DNA from: Hallerella sp963656065 | Lineage (GTDB): Bacteria > Fibrobacterota > Fibrobacteria > Fibrobacterales > Fibrobacteraceae | Assembly (NCBI GenBank): GCA_963656065.1 | Contig: CAVKGV010000026.1 | Location: forward strand, 1-20,742 | Direction: 5' to 3' | Length of the DNA: 20,742 nt | Made by a program: the position numbers and the translations under genes | In this document: positions 16,184-20,742 of the stretch, piece after piece | Numbering within the stretch: position 1 is the first letter of the stretch | Layout of the letters: each line of letters starts with the position of its first letter | Notes under the pieces: generated by a model | What the model saw: the letters and a program-made list of their open reading frames with translations, nothing else | The model's database searches: none | Told to the model about the DNA's origin: nothing

Positions 16184-17518
16184 GAGGCGTTCGGCGAGAG
16201 CTCTTCCCTGGGCGATGCGTGCGGACATTCCGATGCCGTCGATTCCGTTTCCGCCCATGAGGATTCCCGGATAGGCCTTTTCGATTTCGGAATACGCCTT
16301 TTGTCGGAGGGGCGTTTTGAGATCGTATTGGGGAATCGCTTCTTCGTGGCGGGAAATTTCAAAGAGGTCCGGTGTGAAATTCGGAATCCGCAGGATTTTC
16401 TGGATATCTTTGCCGACCATTTCCTTGAGCGCTTCGTCCGTCATGTCGAGAAATTCCGGATGCCGCAACCCGCCGATGAATACGGCGAGAAGGGCGCCGC
16501 CTTTGGGACAGCGGTTCTCAAACAGCGAGGACATGTAGAGGATGCCGAGAACGTTACGCTTTTCCTTCGACGGCATCAGTGCGCCGAAACCGTTGAGCGG
16601 AATTCCTTCCCACTTGTTGAAGCCGATGGCGAGTTCCGCCACCTTGGCGTAAAGGACCTTTTCCGCGTCCGGGAAATTTTCCCTGGCAAACGGCAACGCT
16701 TCGAACGTGTGGCTTGAACCTGCCGCGTAGATTACCCTGTCGAACGGTCCGAAATTTTTGCCTTCCGAAAGAATCTTGTATGAGCCGTTTTCGGGGACGA
16801 TGACCGGCTGTGCGTTCAGCACAAAGTTTTCCTTTCCGATCGCGTCTTCGAGATGCCGGATGAGAACTTCCAGTCCGCCTTTGACGGAAAACGTTTTCTT
16901 GGTCGCCTTTTTCGCACGTTCCGGTTTCGGCTCCTTCATCTTCTGGATGGAACCGCGGATGAAGCTCCCGTACTTCTGCTCGAGATTGTAAAGTTTGGGC
17001 AGGGCGTATTTGGGAATCATCCGGTCGGGATTTCCGGCATAGACTCCGGAAACAAAGGGATCGACCGCATAGTCGAGGACCGATTCGCCGAGGCGCCGCC
17101 GGACAAGCGAAGAGAGCGTTTCGTTCGGATCGGTTCCGGGTTTTCTGAACGGTTCGAGCAGGATTCCGAATTTATCCTTGAGCGAAAAGAGCGGCGTGAA
17201 AAGCCCGCTGGCAGGTCCGGATGGCAGGGCGTGCAGAGCGTTCTTCTTGAGGATGAAGCGGTTTCCCGAAAGGCTCGGGGCCTCTTCGAGGAGATGCAGA
17301 ATGTTCAGGTCTTCGAAAAGTTCGACGACTTCGGGCAGACTGACGACGCTTGTGCTTGGGCCAGTTTCGTAGGTAAAACCGTTTTTCTGGAATGTCCGGA
17401 TGACCCCGCCGACATGATTTTCCTTTTCGAACATGGTGACTTCATCGCCATTTTTTTTGGCGTAGAACGCCGCGGAAAGTCCGGTAATTCCGGCTCCGAT
17501 AATCGCAACTTTTCTCAT
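16181..17518 (-). CDS. hemY: HemY-type protoporphyrinogen/coproporphyrinogen oxidase
   Basis: This FAD flavoenzyme oxidises protoporphyrinogen IX, or coproporphyrinogen III in the coproporphyrin branch, late in heme synthesis. The 445-aa length fits. The N-terminal dinucleotide fold is intact: GAGITG (8-13), the ribose-binding Glu in FEKENHVGG (E31) and FTYETGPST near 48-56. AVDPFVSGVYAGNPDRM is typical of the family, and the C-terminal flavin motif is present as GGNGIDGIGMSARIAQGRALA. Oxygen-dependent enzymes of this class are unexpected in a strict anaerobe, so if this is Fibrobacter another acceptor or microaerobic use is implied. No other heme genes are in the window. Confidence 0.88.
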   Translation of the reverse strand: MRKVAIIGAGITGLSAAFYAKKNGDEVTMFEKENHVGGVIRTFQKNGFTYETGPSTSVVSLPEVVELFEDLNILHLLEEAPSLSGNRFILKKNALHALPSGPASGLFTPLFSLKDKFGILLEPFRKPGTDPNETLSSLVRRRLGESVLDYAVDPFVSGVYAGNPDRMIPKYALPKLYNLEQKYGSFIRGSIQKMKEPKPERAKKATKKTFSVKGGLEVLIRHLEDAIGKENFVLNAQPVIVPENGSYKILSEGKNFGPFDRVIYAAGSSHTFEALPFARENFPDAEKVLYAKVAELAIGFNKWEGIPLNGFGALMPSKEKRNVLGILYMSSLFENRCPKGGALLAVFIGGLRHPEFLDMTDEALKEMVGKDIQKILRIPNFTPDLFEISRHEEAIPQYDLKTPLRQKAYSEIEKAYPGILMGGNGIDGIGMSARIAQGRALAERL

Positions 17519-17691
17519 GCGGAAAAAGATAGAAATTGGATGTTGGTTTATTTAGGGACTAGGGACACGGGAAGAGGTCATTTCCCGGATTTCCTTTCCC
17601 ATGTCATTCTGGAGAGGCGAAAGCCTCGATAGAATCTATGCGAATTTTGCAAAATGTTTGAAGATAAGCGTAAATCACCCAAGCGTAATTT
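17519..17691. other. Intergenic stretch upstream of hemY
   Basis: No gene is seen. It must include the minus-strand hemY promoter, though I see no clear boxes. It also holds the hairpin CGGGAA 17568-17573 with TTCCCG 17582-17587 (8-nt loop) and the REP-like palindrome listed separately. Confidence 0.5.
17606..17635. repeat. REP-like palindrome with GAAA tetraloop
   Basis: ATTCT (17606-17610) pairs with AGAAT (17631-17635), and GAGGC (17614-17618) pairs with GCCTC (17623-17627). A symmetric 3-nt internal loop separates the stems and GAAA caps the hairpin. The form is typical of dispersed extragenic palindromes. Only one copy is visible in this window, so membership of a repeat family is an inference. 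Confidence 0.5.
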
Positions 17692-17720
17692 TTGACATCG
17701 GCGGTTAAATAACCTATATT
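17692..17720 (+). promoter_or_regulatory. Near-consensus sigma70-type promoter
   Basis: TTGACA at 17692-17697 is a perfect -35 box; after exactly 17 bp comes TATATT at 17715-17720, one mismatch from TATAAT. The spacer contains GGTTA (17703-17707) and TAACC (17710-17714), a small inverted repeat that could be an operator. The expected start of transcription is near 17726-17728. It is the best promoter match I see in the window, and no intact gene begins right behind it. Confidence 0.7.
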
Positions 17721-17726
17721 CTTTGC

Positions 17727-17920
17727 CACATAAAGAGATTTGCTCTTGTTCCGAACTGAAAACTTCGACACTTTTCAAGACCCGGTTCAAGGCGAACGCT
17801 CACGTCTGCCTCTACCTTTTAGAGGCATCGCTTTGCAAAAAAAGCCTAGATGGGCAAAAGCAAAGCCTTTCGGTAAAAGGGGAAAAAGTCGCTAGACAGC
17901 TCCTTGTCCCTTTCATTATA
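17727..17920 (+). ncRNA. Candidate structured non-coding RNA of unknown family
   Basis: The stretch behind the promoter is rich in hairpins: AAGAG 17733-17737 with CTCTT 17743-17747; an 8-bp perfect stem 17807-17814 with 17820-17827 (5-nt loop); GCTTTGC 17830-17836 with GCAAAGC 17860-17866 enclosing a smaller GCC/GGC stem; CCTTT 17866-17870 with AAAGG 17876-17880; and AAAGGG 17876-17881 with CCCTTT 17908-17913. The last two compete for the same bases. I could not match it to tmRNA, SRP RNA, RNase P RNA or 6S RNA. Open frames crossing it lack a credible start and do not look like protein. Both ends are estimates and no T-run terminator is visible. It could instead be a long leader for the downstream genes. 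Confidence 0.45.
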
Positions 17921-17938
17921 TTCCGCAATTCATTTTAA

Positions 17939-18265
17939 CTACTATCCGCTGATGTCGGTTTCCTGGATTCTCTCAACTATCAACTCAATTCTAATTTCTC
18001 GGGATGGGTTAAATGAAATACGGAAGGATGATCTGACTGTTCATATCGAGGACGCCAACTTTGGCAACATGTTCGGAATGCGAATTAACTGTTTTCCTTG
18101 AACACGAACACGGTGGATGTCTTTGGCTTTGTGTTGGCGATTACACCAGATTTTCTGGATTTAGGTGACGGCGGAAAGTCTACTTTTTGGAGTGACGCAT
18201 GGAATTTACGATTGAAAAATCTATATTCGTTAAAAGAGGATTATGTTTTAAAGAATTTCCCATGA
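17939..18265 (+). pseudogene. Frameshifted 3' remnant of a protein gene next to the R-M genes
   Basis: Protein-like sequence runs through alternating frames: ADVGFLDSLNYQLNSNFSGWVK until TGA 18014-18016; then EIRKDDLTVHIEDANFGNMF in the frame ending at TGA 18099-18101; then TVDVFGFVLAITPDFLDLGD and TFWSDAWNLRLKNLYSLKED to TGA 18263-18265. At least two shifts are needed, near 18010-18016 and 18098-18103. No start is visible, so the 5' part is missing or lies in the unassigned sequence upstream. I do not recognise the family. The final TGA overlaps the preferred ATG of the adenine methylase, so this gene end may be the junction where the R-M block joined, or the tail frame may be partly fortuitous. 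Confidence 0.5.
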
Positions 18266-19146
18266 ATTATACAACTGTAAAACCATTTATAAAATGGGCT
18301 GGCGGAAAAAGTCAGCTGCTTCATGAAATTCGAGCAAAATATCCAGAAACAATCGATAAATACTGCGAACCTTTTGTTGGCGGAGGAGCGGTCCTTCTTG
18401 ATGTGCTTGCAAACTGTCACCCCAAGGAAGCGTTGATCAATGATATAAATCCTGCTCTTACAAACACATACTTGCAAATAAAAAATAGAGTAGATGAACT
18501 GATCGAAATGCTTGCTAAATTGCAAGAAAGTTTTTGGATGAAGAATGAGGTTGACCGCAAGACGATGTATTTTTCCAAACGGGATCGCTTCAACGATATA
18601 AAAGTCAGTTGTGAACGGACAAGTCTTGAAATGGCTGCGTTGTTTATTTTCTTGAACAAAACCTGCTTTAATGGTTTGTATCGGGTTAATAGCAAGGGAC
18701 TTTACAACGTTCCGATGGGGGCATACAAAAAGCCCCCTATATGCGATGCGGAAAATCTGCGACTGATTAGCGGTTTATTGAAGAATGTGCAAATTCGATG
18801 TGGCGATTACAGCAAGTGTGCAGATTTTATTGATAGTAATACTTTTGTCTATATCGATCCGCCTTACCGTCCGCTAACAGCTACGGCTTCATTTACTTCT
18901 TATTCAGAAAACGAGTTCGGAGACAGACAGCAGATTGATTTGGAAAAATTTATAGAAAGAATATCGACGAAAGGTGCAAAGATTGTTGCAAGCAACTCTG
19001 ACCCCAAGAACAGCGATGAATGTGACAGTTTTTTTGATGATTTATATTCAGGTTATACGATTATGCGAGTCTCTGCGAAGCGTATGATAAACAGCAAAGC
19101 TTCGGGCAGAGGAAATATCAATGAATTGTTGATTTGTAATTATTAA
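18262..19146 (+). CDS. Dam/DpnM-family adenine-N6 methyltransferase, probably GATC
   Basis: The enzyme methylates adenine in DNA using S-adenosylmethionine. From ATG 18262 it is 294 aa with the alpha-class motif order: KPFIKWAGGKSQLL (7-20, SAM binding), EPFVGGGAV (36-44), NKTCFNGLYRVN (132-143) and catalytic DPPY (199-202), ending GRGNINELLICNY. These match DpnM and E. coli Dam, hence GATC specificity is inferred. The frame is open to ATG 18199, which has a good GGAG at 18189-18192, but family proteins usually begin only a few residues before KPFIKWAGGK and 18199-18261 also reads as the end of the upstream pseudogene; 18262 is preferred, 18199 possible. It protects host DNA from the DpnII-like enzyme encoded 14 bp downstream. 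The gene is AT-rich compared with the chromosome to the left, suggesting transfer. Confidence 0.93.
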   Translation: MNYTTVKPFIKWAGGKSQLLHEIRAKYPETIDKYCEPFVGGGAVLLDVLANCHPKEALINDINPALTNTYLQIKNRVDELIEMLAKLQESFWMKNEVDRKTMYFSKRDRFNDIKVSCERTSLEMAALFIFLNKTCFNGLYRVNSKGLYNVPMGAYKKPPICDAENLRLISGLLKNVQIRCGDYSKCADFIDSNTFVYIDPPYRPLTATASFTSYSENEFGDRQQIDLEKFIERISTKGAKIVASNSDPKNSDECDSFFDDLYSGYTIMRVSAKRMINSKASGRGNINELLICNY

Positions 19147-19160
19147 AGGAGGAAAATATT

Positions 19161-20021
19161 ATGTCAAATCGTGACTTTGACTCTTGGCTCTCAAAATTCC
19201 GTAGCAGCATTGCAAACTATGGATATTACATAGATTTTGACAAGGTGTATCGTAATGTCAACGATATAAAGGTAGAGCTTAACATTCTTAATTCTCTTAT
19301 TGGTTCAACAGATATAAAAAATGATTTTAAGAATATCATTACCAAGTACCCTGAGACATTGAAGTGTATTCCTATTCTGTTCGCCGTAAGGGCAAACGAG
19401 ATCTACGCTATTGACGGCGATGGTGAGTTTTCGTATGATTTCAAAAAGGCTAATTACTCTCCGGAACAGTACGCAGTATTTATGCGGAAAACGGGGTTGT
19501 TTGGACTGCTTGAAAACCATATAATTCATACGCTCGTTGATTATGTTACTGGTGTTGAAACTGGTTTGGACTCAAATGGTCGCAAAAATCGCGGCGGTCA
19601 TTTGATGGAGGATTTGGTCGAGAGCTTTATCGTTAAGGCAGGATTTGTTAAAGGCGAGACCTATTTCAAAGAGATGTATATTCATGAAATAACAGAACTG
19701 TGGGGTATTGACCTCTCGGCGATCTCTAACAGCGGCAAAGTAGAAAAGAAATTTGACTTCGTTATCAAGACTGACAAAAGCATATATGGAATTGAAACAA
19801 ATTTCTATGCCAGTGGCGGATCAAAGTTGAACGAAACAGCTCGTAGCTATAAGCAGATAGCACAGGAAGTTGCTACCATAGATGGTTTTGAGTTTGTATG
19901 GTTCACGGATGGACAAGGCTGGATAAGTGCAAGGCACAATCTTGAGGAAACATTTGATGTCATGGAGCATCTTTACTCTATTGACGATTTGGAACATGAA
20001 ATATTTAATCAGTTGATATAA
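19161..20021 (+). CDS. DpnII-family type II restriction endonuclease (GATC)
   Basis: The 286-aa product is close to the length of DpnII. Recognisable family segments are RKNRGGHLMEDLVESF (141-156), VEKKFDFVIKTDKSIYGIET (194-213) and NFYASGGSKLNETARSYKQI (214-233). D199 and E212 are likely metal ligands of the PD-(D/E)XK-type core; the usual lysine position reads asparagine (N214). It should cut unmethylated GATC, opposed by the adjacent adenine methylase. A perfect ribosome binding site, AAAGGAGG at 19145-19152, overlaps the methylase TAA and lies 8 nt before the ATG, so the pair forms one operon. The gene is AT-rich like its neighbours and not host-like in composition. Confidence 0.92.
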   Translation: MSNRDFDSWLSKFRSSIANYGYYIDFDKVYRNVNDIKVELNILNSLIGSTDIKNDFKNIITKYPETLKCIPILFAVRANEIYAIDGDGEFSYDFKKANYSPEQYAVFMRKTGLFGLLENHIIHTLVDYVTGVETGLDSNGRKNRGGHLMEDLVESFIVKAGFVKGETYFKEMYIHEITELWGIDLSAISNSGKVEKKFDFVIKTDKSIYGIETNFYASGGSKLNETARSYKQIAQEVATIDGFEFVWFTDGQGWISARHNLEETFDVMEHLYSIDDLEHEIFNQLI

Positions 20022-20032
20022 GAGGTTTTGCC

Positions 20033-20581
20033 ATGATAAAAAATGGAAAAGGTGGAGGAAACACAAAAACTGGATTAATCTTTGAAGGTAAAACTGATTT
20101 GGGAACTTTTCTTTCCGAACAAAAGGGATACGAGATTAGATTAATCACTGAGAATGTAAGTTGCAACGGAATAAAACAAAAAATTTGTGTGAGGACTGTT
20201 TTCTTTAACAACGAAAAAGTTGCTGAACTCTACAAGAAAAATGAGATTTATGCATCGTTATTGAAGAAGCTTAACATCAATTGGAAAATGCAAATTTCTA
20301 AAAAGCTTTTACCTGATGATAGCATATTTGTAATTATTAAAAACACGGTATATATTGTCGAATGCAAACATCAGCAGGTCGGTGGAACGGTTGATGAGAA
20401 ACTCCAAACCTGTGATTTTAAAAAGAAAGAATACAAAAAGCTATTTTCCAAGGCAAATATAGATGTCGAGTATATCTATTTGCTGGATGATTGGTTTAGA
20501 AACTCCAAATACAAGGATGTGTTGGATTACATTCATAGTGTCGGCTGTGACTACTATTTTGAATACATTCCGCTATATTGA
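20033..20581 (+). CDS. PD-(D/E)XK nuclease, putative second restriction enzyme
   Basis: The 182-aa product is small, soluble and Lys-rich. It starts GKGGGNTKTGLIFEGKTDLG (residues 5-24; E18 conserved in look), a start seen in several PD-(D/E)XK restriction enzymes, and contains the core PDDSIFVIIKNTVYIVECK (94-112), with D95/D96 and E110-x-K112 as likely catalytic residues, followed by QQVGGTVDEKLQ. I read it as a type II restriction endonuclease of unknown specificity; this is motif-based and not a family match. It begins 11 bp after the DpnII-like gene with AGAGG at 20021-20025 as ribosome binding site, and is followed by a methyltransferase gene 37 bp downstream, its probable partner. A helper nuclease of the DpnII system or a Vsr-like repair enzyme is less likely. 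Confidence 0.7.
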   Translation: MIKNGKGGGNTKTGLIFEGKTDLGTFLSEQKGYEIRLITENVSCNGIKQKICVRTVFFNNEKVAELYKKNEIYASLLKKLNINWKMQISKKLLPDDSIFVIIKNTVYIVECKHQQVGGTVDEKLQTCDFKKKEYKKLFSKANIDVEYIYLLDDWFRNSKYKDVLDYIHSVGCDYYFEYIPLY

Positions 20582-20618
20582 TTTGGATTGCCTGTTCCTA
20601 AGGAGAACGAGGATAATA

Positions 20619-20742
20619 ATGTCTAAAAAAATCATTAAATGGCAACCCGACGATTTTGAACTTGAAATGACCACACACTGGTCATTTCCCAAGCGTGGCG
20701 ACTGGGCTACCCACGATGCGAAATGGCGCGGTAACTGGTCGC
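20619..20742 (+). CDS. DNA methyltransferase (N4-cytosine/N6-adenine), 5' part
   Basis: Only the first 41 codons lie in the window; the gene runs off the right edge. The start MSKKIIKWQPDDFELEMTTH is followed by WSFPKRGDWATHDAKWRGNW, a phrase typical of amino-methyltransferases whose next segment is the SAM-binding FVGGGTT-type motif. GAGG at 20609-20612 lies 6 nt before the ATG, with AAGGAG further upstream at 20600-20605. It probably protects the site cut by the PD-(D/E)XK nuclease just upstream, forming a second R-M pair after the GATC system. Specificity and whether it modifies adenine or cytosine cannot be seen here. Confidence 0.75.
   Translation, partial: MSKKIIKWQPDDFELEMTTHWSFPKRGDWATHDAKWRGNWS

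Noticed and set aside
17723..17938. 71-codon plus-strand open frame starting at TTG within the hairpin-rich region
   Set aside because: The start falls at or before the predicted transcription start, there is no ribosome binding site, and the stems explain the sequence better than a protein does.
17700..17940. Retron or group II-type RNA
   Set aside because: The hairpin-rich stretch invites the idea, but no reverse transcriptase gene is nearby.
18199..18261. Upstream ATG 18199 as the start of the adenine methylase
   Set aside because: It has a good ribosome binding site and remains possible, but it adds 21 residues not expected in the Dam family and the stretch also reads as the end of the upstream remnant.

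Overview
The window looks like a piece of a Gram-negative chromosome of moderate GC, most likely Fibrobacter or a close relative. This is inferred from a lipoprotein with Ser-rich linkers around a carbohydrate-binding beta-helix, tightly packed envelope and replication genes, and the general style of the proteins; no rRNA is present to confirm it. Most of the window (about 1-17600) is ordinary chromosomal backbone. From about 18200 to the right edge the DNA is clearly more AT-rich and carries restriction-modification (R-M) genes, which suggests horizontal acquisition.

Layout. 171-1813 (+): an exported protein of unknown function followed by a DEDDh exonuclease with a UvrC-like tail. 1810-2201 (+): a small exported-protein gene broken by four frameshifts, ending in a perfect hairpin that probably serves as a terminator for both directions. 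2216-5817 (-): a membrane glycosyltransferase and DNA topoisomerase III in one transcript. 5818-6024: a divergent region with stacked inverted repeats. 6025-8217 (+): a large Ser-rich beta-helix lipoprotein resembling the Cthe_2159 carbohydrate-binding family. 8230-10627 (-): a three-gene unit, YbbR/CdaR-like protein, tsaD and a small exported protein, each overlapping the next by 4 bp. 10669-15595 (+): ftsX, an EnvC-like murein hydrolase activator with a degenerate LytM domain, holB and recJ, all closely packed. 15605-17518 (-): a hypothetical protein, tRNA-Leu(UAA) and a HemY-type porphyrinogen oxidase.

17519-18261 holds no intact gene. It has a REP-like palindrome, an almost ideal sigma70-type promoter (TTGACA, 17-bp spacer, TATATT) reading into about 190 nt of hairpin-rich sequence that may be a non-coding RNA, and the frameshifted 3' remnant of a protein gene. 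The remnant's stop codon overlaps the likely start codon of the first R-M gene.

18262-20742 (+): a Dam/DpnM-like GATC adenine methylase, a DpnII-family endonuclease, a small PD-(D/E)XK nuclease and the start of an N4/N6 DNA methyltransferase. This reads as a GATC-specific R-M system followed directly by a probable second R-M pair of unknown specificity. The most interesting unexplained parts are the promoter plus structured RNA at 17692-17913, the second nuclease/methylase pair, the hairpin leader at 5886-5973 and the two multi-frameshift pseudogenes.
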